From contig CAVXBV010000014.1 of assembly GCA_963760125.1 (NCBI GenBank), positions 1 to 64,000 on the forward strand: DNA of 64,000 nucleotides, read 5' to 3'. Positions within the stretch are counted from its first letter, which is position 1. Every line of letters starts with the position of its first letter. Source of the stretch: RYN-111 sp963760125. Lineage in GTDB: Bacteria; Actinomycetota; Actinomycetes; Mycobacteriales; SCTD01. A model generated the notes under the pieces. It ran no database searches and had not been told where the DNA came from. It saw only the letters and a list, made by a program, of their open reading frames with translations. Position numbers and translations under genes: made by a program. Below are positions 42,650 through 53,243 of the stretch, piece by piece.

Positions 42650-43508
42650 CAGTGGCCTCCGGTCCCGGCGTTGATCGAGCCCACGACGTCCGGGGGCACG
42701 GTGCCCACGTCGTCCCAGCGGACCCGGTCGCCGAGGAACACCGGTCCCTCGACGCAGGAGCGGACCATGCGGGTCTGACCGTCGTCGCCGATCACCGGCA
42801 GGACGCAGGTCATGCAGACCCCGACACCGCAGGCCATCGCCTCCTCCACCGCCACCTGGCAGGGGATCTCGCGCTCGGCGCACAGGTCGCTGACGGCGCG
42901 CAGCATCGCCATCGGCCCGCAGGCGTAGACGACGTCGGAGTGCGTGCGGTCGAGCATCTGCGGGAGCACGTCGCTGACGCGGCCCTTGGTGCCCCAGGAC
43001 CCGTCGTCCGTGGTGATCTCGATGCTGCTCCCGACGCGCTTCGCGTCGAGCTGGCCGAACAGCCGGTCGGCGCTCCCGGCGCCCAGCACGAAGTCCACGC
43101 GACACCCTCGCTCGCGCAGCTGGGTGGCGAGCGGGAGCAGCGGCGCGCTGCCGTAGCCACCACCGACCAGCGTCGCCGTCACCGCGCTGGCCGGCAGGCG
43201 GAACGGCTTGCCGAGCGGGCCGACCAGGTCGAGCTTGTCCTGCGGCCGGCGGGCGGCCAACCAGGCCGTGCCCTTGCCGTGGACGGCGAAGATGAACTCC
43301 ACCGTCCCGCCGTACACGCCCCGCTCCTTGACGTCGTAGATGGCGAACGCGCGTCGCAGCAGCATGCTGGACTCCGCGCCGCCGACCTGGACCGCGACGA
43401 AGTGCCCGGGGCGGGTCAGCTCGGCCATGCCGGGCGCCACGACGGTCATGGCGTGGTAGGCGCCGACCTTGCGGATGGACAGGACCTCGCCCTGCACCTG
43501 GACGGGCA

Positions 43509-43509
<1 letters not shown>
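42649..43509 (-). CDS. pyrK: Dihydroorotate dehydrogenase electron-transfer subunit
   Basis: FAD and 2Fe-2S subunit that passes electrons from PyrD to NAD. 286 aa: an FAD-binding barrel (LLRRAFAIYD), an NAD-binding domain (VTATLVGGGYGSAPLLPLA, VYACGPMAML) and the C-terminal iron-sulfur cysteines CGVGVCMTC with a later C in RSCVEGPVF. ATG 43509 overlaps the carB stop (TGATG). Its presence next to pyrD confirms the class 1B type. Confidence 0.95.
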
Positions 43510-46812
<3,303 letters not shown>

Positions 46813-46820
<8 letters not shown>

Positions 46821-47922
46821 GAGCAGACTCCATCAGGTCGCAGAACCGGTCGAACAGGTAGGCCGCGTCGTGCGGACCGGCGGCCGCCTCCGGGTGGTAC
46901 TGCACGGAGAAGGCGGTCAGCCGCCCGTCCCGGCGCAGCTCGAGCCCCTCGACGACGTCGTCGTTCAGGCACACGTGGCTCACCGTCGCGGTGCCGTACG
47001 GCGTCTCGGTCGACCCGTCGCGTGGGGCGTCGACCGCGAAGCCGTGGTTGTGCGCGGTGACCTCGACCTTGCCGGTCGTGCGGTCCATGACCGGCTGGTT
47101 GATGCCGCGGTGGCCGTAGCGCAGCTTGTAGGTGCCGAACCCGAGCGCCCGGCCGAACAGCTGGTTGCCGAAGCAGATCCCGAAGTACGGCATCCCGTCG
47201 GCCAGCAGCTCCTGCAGGACCGTGACGTCGTACGTCGCAGGGTCGCCCGGGCCGTTGCTGAAGAACAGCCCGTCGGCGCCGACGGCGCGGAGGTCGTCGG
47301 CCGTGGCGCTGGCCGGAAGGACATGGACCTCGATGCCGCGCTCGGCCATCATCCGCGGGGTGTTGGCCTTGATCCCCAGGTCGACCGCCGCCACGGTGAA
47401 GCGCTTGGGTCCGACCGCCTCCACGACGTAGGCGCGGTCGGTCGAGACCTCACCGCACAGGTCTGCGCCGACCATCTGCGGGCTGGCGAGCACCCGGTCC
47501 AGCGCGTCAGCGGGGACCTCGCCGCTGAAGATGCCGACGCGCATCGCGCCCCGCTCGCGCAGGTGGCGGGTGAGCGCACGGGTGTCGATGCCGCTGATGC
47601 CGACGACGCCCTGCTCGGCGAGGGCGTCGCCGAGGCTGCCGGTCGCCCGCCAGTTGGAGTGGACGCGGGAGGGCTCGCGCACCACGTAGCCGCTGACCCA
47701 GATCCGGCTGCTCTCCGGGTCCTCGAGGTTGACCCCGGTGTTGCCGATCTGCGGGGCCGTCATCACGACGACCTGCCGGTGGTAGGACGGGTCGGTGAGC
47801 GTCTCCTGGTAGCCGGTCATCCCGGTGCTGAAGACCGCTTCGCCGAACGTCTCACCGACGGCGCCGTACGCCTCACCGGAGAAGGTGCGGCCGTCCTCGA
47901 GGACCAGCAGGGCGGGTGTCAT
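46813..47922 (-). CDS. carA: Carbamoyl-phosphate synthase small subunit
   Basis: Glutaminase subunit delivering ammonia to CarB. 369 aa: N-terminal CPSase-specific domain (ALLVLEDGRTFSGEAYGA, VVMTAPQIGNTGVN) and a class I glutamine amidotransferase domain with the nucleophile in YFGICFGNQLFGRALG (C250) and the His-Glu pair in VQYHPEAAAG. ATG overlaps the stop of the small membrane-protein gene by one base (TGATG). Confidence 0.97.
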
Positions 47923-48416
47923 CAGGTGGTCTCCACCGGGAGCAGGGCGGTCAGGGCGTCGAGCAGCAGCGCGTGGTGGTCGGGGTCGTCGGCGCGGAAG
48001 GCGGTCGTGACCAGGCGGTCGCCGAGGTGCCAGGTGACGGTCAGCATGCCGGTGCTGACGACCTTGCCGGCCAGCGCCTGCTCGATCGTCACCGTGGTCG
48101 CCAGCGAGACGGGCACGAACACCTCGGGCAGGTCGTGGCGCACGAGGTGCAGCCCGTCCGCGGCGACGGTCGCGGTGCCGGTGGCGCGGTCCGACAGACG
48201 GTGCACGGCGATGCGGTCCATCCAGTGCTCCGCGCCGGTGGTCCCGACGTACAGGCCCTTGAAGGGGCCGGCGAGGACCGCGGCACCGGGGGTGGCGACC
48301 GGCGGAGCCGGAACGTCGTCCTGCCGACGCTGACGCGAGCGCCAGCCCTTGAGCATCAGGGCGTACACGACCCCCGCGAAGGCGAGCGTGCCGAGCGTGA
48401 GCAGGACCCGGTCCAT
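47922..48416 (-). CDS. Small membrane-anchored PH-like protein of the pyr operon
   Basis: 164 aa, one N-terminal transmembrane helix (VLLTLGTLAFAGVVYALMLKGW) and a soluble beta-rich domain (LAGPFKGLYVGTTGAEHWMDRIAVHRLSDRATGTATVAADGLHLVR) of the PH-like type. It lies between pyrC and carA, overlapping each by one base, in a position I recall as conserved in Streptomyces and other actinobacteria. Function unknown; a link to pyrimidine synthesis is only suggested by the operon. Confidence 0.82.
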   Translation of the reverse strand: MDRVLLTLGTLAFAGVVYALMLKGWRSRQRRQDDVPAPPVATPGAAVLAGPFKGLYVGTTGAEHWMDRIAVHRLSDRATGTATVAADGLHLVRHDLPEVFVPVSLATTVTIEQALAGKVVSTGMLTVTWHLGDRLVTTAFRADDPDHHALLLDALTALLPVETT

Positions 48417-49697
48417 CACACCGCCTGGCCCCCCAGGGACGTGGGCGTGCCCCGCAGGAACGTGGCCCGCACGCGAGCCGGCAGGTCGTGCCCGGCGAAG
48501 GGGGTGTTGCGGCTGCGGGAGGTCATCGCGCTCGCGTCGACCGTCCAGCGGGCGCCGGGGTCGATGAGAACGACGTTGGCCGGCTCACCGACGGCGAGGG
48601 GCCGGCCGTGACCGTCGAGTCGTCCGATGCGGGCGGGCGCCTCGCTCATCCGTACGGCGACCTGGCGCCACGTCAGGCGGCCCGGCTCGACCATCGTCTG
48701 CGCGACGACCGACAGCGCGGTCTCGAGGCCCGGTCATCCCCATGGCCGCGGCACCCCACTCGGTCTCCTTGTCCTCCAAGGCGTGGGGGGCGTGGTCGGT
48801 CGCGACGCAGTCGATCGTGCCGTCGGCGAGCGCCTCCCGCAGGGCGTCGATGTCGGCCTGGGTACGCAGCGGCGGGTTGACCTTGAAGGTCGGGTCGTAG
48901 GTGTGCGCGCAGTCGTCGGTCAGCAGCAGGTGGTGCGGCGTGACCTCGGCGGTGACGTCCCAGCCCTTGCTCTTGGCCCAGCGGATGAGCTCGACGCTGC
49001 CGGCGGTGCTGACGTGGCAGACGTGCAGGCGCCCCCCGACGTGCGCGGTGAGCAGGCAGTCACGGGCGATGATCGCCTCCTCGGCGACCGCGGGCCAGCC
49101 GGCGAGGCCGAGCAGGCTGCTGTTGACGCCCTCGTTCATCTGGGCACCGTCGGTGAGCCGCGGCTCCTGGGCGTGTTGGGCGATGACGCCGTCGAACGCC
49201 TTGACGTACTCCAGCGCGCGGCGCATGAGGGAGGCGTCGCTGACGCACTTGCCGTCGTCGCTGAACACGCGGACGCGCGCGGCGCTGTCCGCCATCGCGC
49301 CGAGCTCAGCCATCCGCTCGCCCTCGAGGCCGACCGTCACGGCGCCGACCGGGAAGACGTCGCAGTGGCCGGCCGCCTGACCGAGGCGCCACACCTGCTC
49401 CACGACGCCGGCGGTGTCGGCGACGGGCGTCGTGTTGGCCATCGCGTGGACGGCGGTGAAGCCTCCGACGGCGGCGGCGCGGGTGCCGGTGTCGACGGTC
49501 TCCGCGTCCTCCCGGCCCGGCTCGCGCAGGTGGGTGTGCAGGTCGACCAGACCGGGGAGCAGGACGCAGCCCGCGCCGTCCACGCTCTCGTCGGCGCTGA
49601 GCCCGGTGCCGATCTCGGCGATCACGCCGTCGCGCAGCAGCACGTCGACGGGCTCGCCCTCGCCGTACAGGAGGACGTCCTTGAGAACCCAGCTCAC
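48416..49697 (-). CDS. pyrC: Dihydroorotase (frameshift in sequence)
   Basis: Zinc amidohydrolase closing the dihydroorotate ring. The N-terminal 320 residues from GTG 49697 (GTGA overlap with pyrB) contain the metal motif LVDLHTHLREPG (54-56), NTTPVAD, HVCHVSTAGS and ATDHAPHALEDKE. After GAAAMGMTG the frame is lost, and the C-terminal part (TMVEPGRLTWRQVAVRMSEAPARIG, GEPANVVLIDP) continues in another frame. One extra C in the run at 48729-48731 explains it: GGGCCTCGAG for GGCCTCGAG would give the expected TGLETALSVV. The span is 3n+1. Corrected length is about 426 aa. Probably a consensus error, as the gene is needed for UMP. Confidence 0.93.
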
Positions 49698-50629
49698 TGG
49701 TTTGCTCCGATCGCGGGCTCGGCGCCGCCGAGGAGGAGGTAGAGGACGGCCATCCGGACGCTGACGCCGTTGGTGACCTGGTCGACGATCGTGCTGCGCG
49801 GGCCGTCGGCGACCTCGCTGGCGATCTCCATGCCACGGACCATCGGGCCGGGGTGCATGACGATCGCGTGGTCCTGCAGCTGGGCCGCGCGGTCGCGGTC
49901 CAGGCCGTAGCGGCGGGCGTACTCGCGGACGGTCGGGAAGTACGCCGCCCCCATCCGCTCCCGCTGGACGCGCAGCATCATCACGACGTCGCTCGTGGGC
50001 AGCTGGGCGTCGAGGTCGTAGGAGATCTCGGCCGGCCACGCGTCGACGCCCGTCGGGAGCAGCGTCGGGGGCGCGACGAGGGTGACCTCTGCGCCGAGGG
50101 TCTTGAGCAGCAGCACGTTGGAGCGCGCGACCCGGCTGTGCAGGATGTCGCCGACGATCGTGACCTTCAGGCCCTCGATGCGGCCGAGGCGCTGGCGCAT
50201 CGTGTAGGCGTCGAGCAGGGCCTGCGTGGGGTGCTCGTGCGTCCCGTCGCCGGCGTTGACGACCGAGCCCTGCACGATGCGGGCGAGGTTGACGGGGGCG
50301 CCGGACCAGGAGTGCCGGATGACGACGGCGTCGGCGCCCATCGCCTCGAGGGTGAGCGCCGTGTCCTTGAGCGTCTCGCCCTTGGAGACGCTGGAGCCCT
50401 TGGCCGCGAAGTTGATGACGTCGGCGGACAGCCGCTTGGCGGCGAGCTCGAACGAGGTCTTGGTGCGCGTGCTGTCCTCGAAGAACAGGTTGACGACCGT
50501 GCGGCCGCGCAGCGTCGGCAGCTTCTTGACGGTCCGGTCGCTGACCGCCGCCATCTCCAGGGCCGTGTCGAGGATGAGGGTGGCGTCGTCGAGGTCGAGG
50601 TCGGCGGCCGAGAGCAGGTGGCGCTTCAC
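49694..50629 (-). CDS. pyrB: Aspartate carbamoyltransferase catalytic subunit
   Basis: Committed pyrimidine step, joining carbamoyl phosphate and aspartate. 311 aa with FFEDSTRTKTSFELAAKRL (STRTK, 53-57), GDGTHEHPTQALLDAYT (HPTQ, 133-136) and the aspartate-binding MLRVQRER. No PyrI subunit is present, as in other actinobacteria. Overlaps pyrR by ATGA. Confidence 0.97.
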   Translation of the reverse strand: MKRHLLSAADLDLDDATLILDTALEMAAVSDRTVKKLPTLRGRTVVNLFFEDSTRTKTSFELAAKRLSADVINFAAKGSSVSKGETLKDTALTLEAMGADAVVIRHSWSGAPVNLARIVQGSVVNAGDGTHEHPTQALLDAYTMRQRLGRIEGLKVTIVGDILHSRVARSNVLLLKTLGAEVTLVAPPTLLPTGVDAWPAEISYDLDAQLPTSDVVMMLRVQRERMGAAYFPTVREYARRYGLDRDRAAQLQDHAIVMHPGPMVRGMEIASEVADGPRSTIVDQVTNGVSVRMAVLYLLLGGAEPAIGANQ

Positions 50630-51228
50630 GCCCCGGCTCCTTCGGCCGGGCCGAGCAGGACCGCGTCCACGTCGTCGTGCTCGGTGAGCTGCACGTGGAC
50701 GGTCTCCCGGAGCGTCGTGGGGATGTTCTTGCCGACGTAGTCGGCGCGGATCGGCAGCTCGCGATGGCCGCGATCGACGAGGACGGCGAGCTGCACGGCG
50801 CGGGGGCGGCCGAGGTCGGCGAGCGCGTCGAGCGCGGCCCGGACGCTGCGCCCGCTGAACAGCACGTCGTCGACCAGGACCACCAGCCGGCCGTCGATCC
50901 CGTCGGCAGGGAGCTCGGTGGCCTCGAGCGCCCGCGGGCTCTTGAGCCGCAGGTCGTCGCGGTACAGCGTGATGTCGAGGCTCCCGGTGGGGACCTCGAC
51001 GCCCTCGAAGGCGCGGATCCGGGCGGCCAGGCGCCGCGCGATCGTCGTCCCTCGGGTGGGGATGCCCAGCAGGACGACCTCCGAGCCCCCACCGGTCTTC
51101 TCGAGCAGCTCGTGGGCCATCCGGTCGATCACGCGGGCCAAGCCGGGCGCGTCGAGCACGGAGCGGGCAGCGGCAGGATCCCCGGAGACCGGGCGCTGCG
51201 GTTCGGGGCTGTTCGGGGCAGCCGTCAC
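50626..51228 (-). CDS. pyrR: PyrR regulator / uracil phosphoribosyltransferase
   Basis: UMP-responsive RNA-binding attenuator or repressor with uracil phosphoribosyltransferase activity; first gene of the pyr operon. 200 aa: LLGIPTRGTTIARRLAARI, the basic segment LYRDDLRLKSPRA and the PRPP-binding loop VVLVDDVLFSGRSVRAALDAL. GTG 51228 with AGGAGG 7 nt upstream. Two PyrR-type RNA hairpins lie directly upstream (51244-51287), so autoregulation of the operon is likely. Confidence 0.97.
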   Translation of the reverse strand: MTAAPNSPEPQRPVSGDPAAARSVLDAPGLARVIDRMAHELLEKTGGGSEVVLLGIPTRGTTIARRLAARIRAFEGVEVPTGSLDITLYRDDLRLKSPRALEATELPADGIDGRLVVLVDDVLFSGRSVRAALDALADLGRPRAVQLAVLVDRGHRELPIRADYVGKNIPTTLRETVHVQLTEHDDVDAVLLGPAEGAGA

Positions 51229-51243
51229 CGGCTGGCCTCCTTC

Positions 51244-51287
51244 CCCCGCCTCACGGGACGGGCTGACCCCGCCTCACGGGACGGGCT
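51244..51287 (-). promoter_or_regulatory. Tandem PyrR-binding hairpins in pyrR leader
   Basis: The 21-nt unit CCCCGCCTCACGGGACGGGCT occurs twice (51244-51264 and 51267-51287). In the transcribed (minus) strand each copy contains UCCCGUGAGG (51249-51258 and 51272-51281), an exact match to the PyrR-binding consensus UCCNGNGAGG. Each can fold as a six-pair stem (CCCGUC with GGCGGG) closing the hexaloop CCGUGA. The downstream copy ends a few bases before the pyrR AGGAGG, so PyrR-UMP binding could block ribosomes, as reported for mycobacterial pyr operons. No terminator follows, which favours translational control. Two copies are unusual. Confidence 0.8.
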
Positions 51288-51335
51288 TGGCTGGAGATGC
51301 TCCGACGGTAGCAGGGGCACGCGGTGTCACCATGC

Positions 51336-51378
51336 TTGACCCGGATGGCTACAGCGCGTTATCGTCACGGTGCGTAAT
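51336..51378 (+). promoter_or_regulatory. bldD promoter with BldD-box-like operator
   Basis: A -35 TTGACC (51336-51341) and -10 TATCGT (51360-51365) with an 18-nt spacer face bldD, predicting a leader of about 150 nt. GTCACGGTGCGTAAT (51364-51378) starts on the -10 and covers the expected start site; it fits the published BldD box nTnACnC(A/T)GnGTnAn at all conserved positions but one. BldD is known to repress its own gene in Streptomyces, so autoregulation is likely here. A minus-strand TACCGT at 51305-51310 could be the -10 of the divergent pyrR promoter (weak). Confidence 0.6.
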
Positions 51379-51523
51379 CGAACGGCGAGGCTTTGACGCC
51401 GGGGGGTGCACGGTCACCCCGCTCCCGCCAGGGAGCGTCCCCCGGTCGAGCCAGTGGTGAGACCGACGCCGCGCATCAGTCGAGGACACCCCTCGCAGAT
51501 GTACGACGAAAGGATCGCCCAGC

Positions 51524-52018
51524 ATGAGTGACTACGCGAAGGCCCTGGGGGCTCGTCTGCGTGCCATCAGGACCCAGCAGGGGCTGTCCCTGCACGGCGT
51601 CGAGGAGAAGAGCCACGGCCGCTGGAAGGCCGTCGTCGTCGGCTCCTACGAGCGCGGCGACCGTGCCGTGACCGTGCAGCGCCTGTCCGAGCTCGCCGAC
51701 TTCTACGGCGTCCCGGTCGCCGAGCTGCTGCCCGAGGGCACCTCCGCGGCCGCTCCGGCCAACGAGCCGGCGCCGCGCCTGATCATCGACCTCGAGCAGC
51801 TCTCGACGGTCCCGGCGCAGCAGTCCGCGCCGCTCGCCCGCTACGCCGCCACCATCCAGAGCCAGCGCGGCGACTACAACGGTCGCGTCCTGTCGATCCG
51901 CCAGGAGGACCTCCGGTCCCTGGCCGTCATCTACGACGCGTCCCCCACGGCGCTCACCGAGCAGCTCATCGGCTGGGGCGTCCTGAACGCCGAGGCCCGC
52001 AAGGCGCTCGAGGTCTAG
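51524..52018 (+). CDS. bldD: BldD, c-di-GMP-responsive developmental regulator
   Basis: Global transcription factor, 164 aa. The N-terminal XRE-type helix-turn-helix (YAKALGARLRAIRTQQGLSL, VVGSYERGDRAVTVQRLSELADFYGV) is followed by a linker and the C-terminal domain. The c-di-GMP motif of Streptomyces BldD, RxD-x8-RxxD, is exact here: RGD (115-117), eight residues, RQED (126-129). So it should dimerise around tetrameric c-di-GMP. GAAAGGA lies upstream of ATG 51524. It is divergent from pyrR, the conserved place for this gene. Confidence 0.96.
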   Translation: MSDYAKALGARLRAIRTQQGLSLHGVEEKSHGRWKAVVVGSYERGDRAVTVQRLSELADFYGVPVAELLPEGTSAAAPANEPAPRLIIDLEQLSTVPAQQSAPLARYAATIQSQRGDYNGRVLSIRQEDLRSLAVIYDASPTALTEQLIGWGVLNAEARKALEV

Positions 52019-52033
52019 CCGCGCTGCGCCCTT

Positions 52034-52053
52034 ACGGGCCGGTCAGGCCCCGT
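52034..52053. terminator. Hairpin between convergent bldD and Calx-beta gene
   Basis: ACGGGCC-GGTCA-GGCCCCGT (52034-52053) can fold as a short G/C hairpin with one bulge, 16 nt after the bldD stop and overlapping the last codons of the convergent gene. A bidirectional terminator is likely by position; there is no T-run. Confidence 0.45.
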
Positions 52054-52489
52054 CGACGGGCCAGCCGTCATCGTTGAGGATTGTGCCGCGGCCCTCACCA
52101 TCTCCGCCGCCTGAGTCGGCCACGCGGACGAAGAAGTGCTCGTCGGGTTCCTGCACGACGTCGCCGACCACACTGATCCGGACGTACTGGACCTCGTTCT
52201 TCTTGTCGAAGGTGAGGCTGCCGGCTGCTGCCGCGTAGTCCTCCCCCGCCGAGGCGGTGCCGTCAGCTGTCGACCAGGTCACCGTCTGCGCCTTACCCGT
52301 GAAGGCGCCGATCCGACGTACCTCGAACACGGCCGTGTTCGTCCCGGACTGTCCCTCGTAGATCGTGGCATCACTCGTCTCGAGGACAAGGCCGGCCGGT
52401 CCGGCGGACGCCGGTGGGACCAGGGCAACAGTCGTAGCCACGGCGGCGGTGGCGCTCACCAGGACAGCCCGCGTACGCATACCGATCAT
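52043..52489 (-). CDS. Secreted Calx-beta domain protein
   Basis: Exported protein of 148 aa. The signal peptide RTRAVLVSATAAVATTVALVPPASA is followed by a single Calx-beta domain: DATIYEGQSGTNTAVFEVRRIGAFTGKAQTVTWSTADGTASAGEDYAAAAGSLTF, then VVQEPDEHFFVRV and GRGTILNDDG, the typical closing strand with acidic calcium ligands. ATG 52489 has GAGGAG 5-6 nt upstream. Last gene of the three-gene exported block, 13 nt after the TIG-like protein. It probably acts outside the cell in adhesion or as matrix; exact role unknown. Confidence 0.82.
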   Translation of the reverse strand: MIGMRTRAVLVSATAAVATTVALVPPASAGPAGLVLETSDATIYEGQSGTNTAVFEVRRIGAFTGKAQTVTWSTADGTASAGEDYAAAAGSLTFDKKNEVQYVRISVVGDVVQEPDEHFFVRVADSGGGDGEGRGTILNDDGWPVDGA

Positions 52490-52502
52490 GACAGCTCCTC
52501 GT

Positions 52503-53243
52503 TCAATGGGGCGGCAGGGAATGCTTGCGGCGCCAGGCGGCCCGGACGACCCAGGCTGGGGCGAGCCCAGCCAGGCCGACCAGAGCGCCGATCCACCACC
52601 AGCGGACGGACGGGTTCGAGGCGGACTTACTGCCGCCGGCGACCGCGTCGGAGGGTTCCGGCGTCGAACTCGGGGCCGGGACCGGTGCGGGCTGGCGCGT
52701 GGGCGTGGCGGAGGAGGGCACGCTGGCCAGCGGCTGACCGCGGGGGGAGGGTCGCGGTGCGGTCGGGTTCACCAACGTGGTGAGCAGGTCGCGTGTCTCC
52801 GCGTCCTGCTCCGAAGCCTCGCCCTTGCTCGGCGCGTAGGTGAACGTCGACTCCGCGACAAGCTCGTTCCCGTCGTCCAGCACCTGGCGGGCCGACACGA
52901 TCACGTCGCCGGCGATCAGCCCTCCCGGCATCGTGACGGAGGTGCGGAAGGAGCCGTCGGCTCCGGGACGGAGACCGTCGCGCACCTGGCCCCCGTCGAC
53001 GCGGACGGTCGCCGGCTGACAGGCAGCGCGGGCGCAGAACCCGACCCCACGGACCTCGACCTGGGTGCCGGGGCCGCCACTGGTCGGGGACAGCCGTAGC
53101 GTCGAGCCGCTCGTCGCCGCCGAGGCAGTCCCGACCACCAGGGCCAGTGGCAGGATCAAGGGCAGGAACAGTGGGAGGGACAGGAGCACGACGGCGGTGC
53201 GCGGCCGGGCGGCAACGCCTACCGTCGTGCTCCAGGATGTCAC
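52503..53243 (-). CDS. Surface protein with TIG-like domain and C-terminal anchor
   Basis: 246 aa. N-terminal signal helix (TAVVLLSLPLFLPLILPLALVVGTASA), an extracellular Ig/TIG-like domain (LRLSPTSGGPGTQVEVRGVGFCARAACQPATVRVDGG, ending ESTFTYAPS) with a close cysteine pair, a Pro/Ser/Thr-rich spacer (about 160-205) and a C-terminal transmembrane helix WWWIGALVGLAGLAPAWVVRAAW followed by RRKHS. So it is anchored with the domain outside. GTG 53243 overlaps the stop of the giant BNR/DUF11 gene by GTGA, suggesting the two products work together. No known function. Confidence 0.78.
   Translation of the reverse strand: MTSWSTTVGVAARPRTAVVLLSLPLFLPLILPLALVVGTASAATSGSTLRLSPTSGGPGTQVEVRGVGFCARAACQPATVRVDGGQVRDGLRPGADGSFRTSVTMPGGLIAGDVIVSARQVLDDGNELVAESTFTYAPSKGEASEQDAETRDLLTTLVNPTAPRPSPRGQPLASVPSSATPTRQPAPVPAPSSTPEPSDAVAGGSKSASNPSVRWWWIGALVGLAGLAPAWVVRAAWRRKHSLPPH

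Noticed and set aside
49694..50629. Second ornithine carbamoyltransferase
   Set aside because: The motifs STRTK and HPTQ, the MLRVQRER segment and the pyr operon position identify aspartate carbamoyltransferase.
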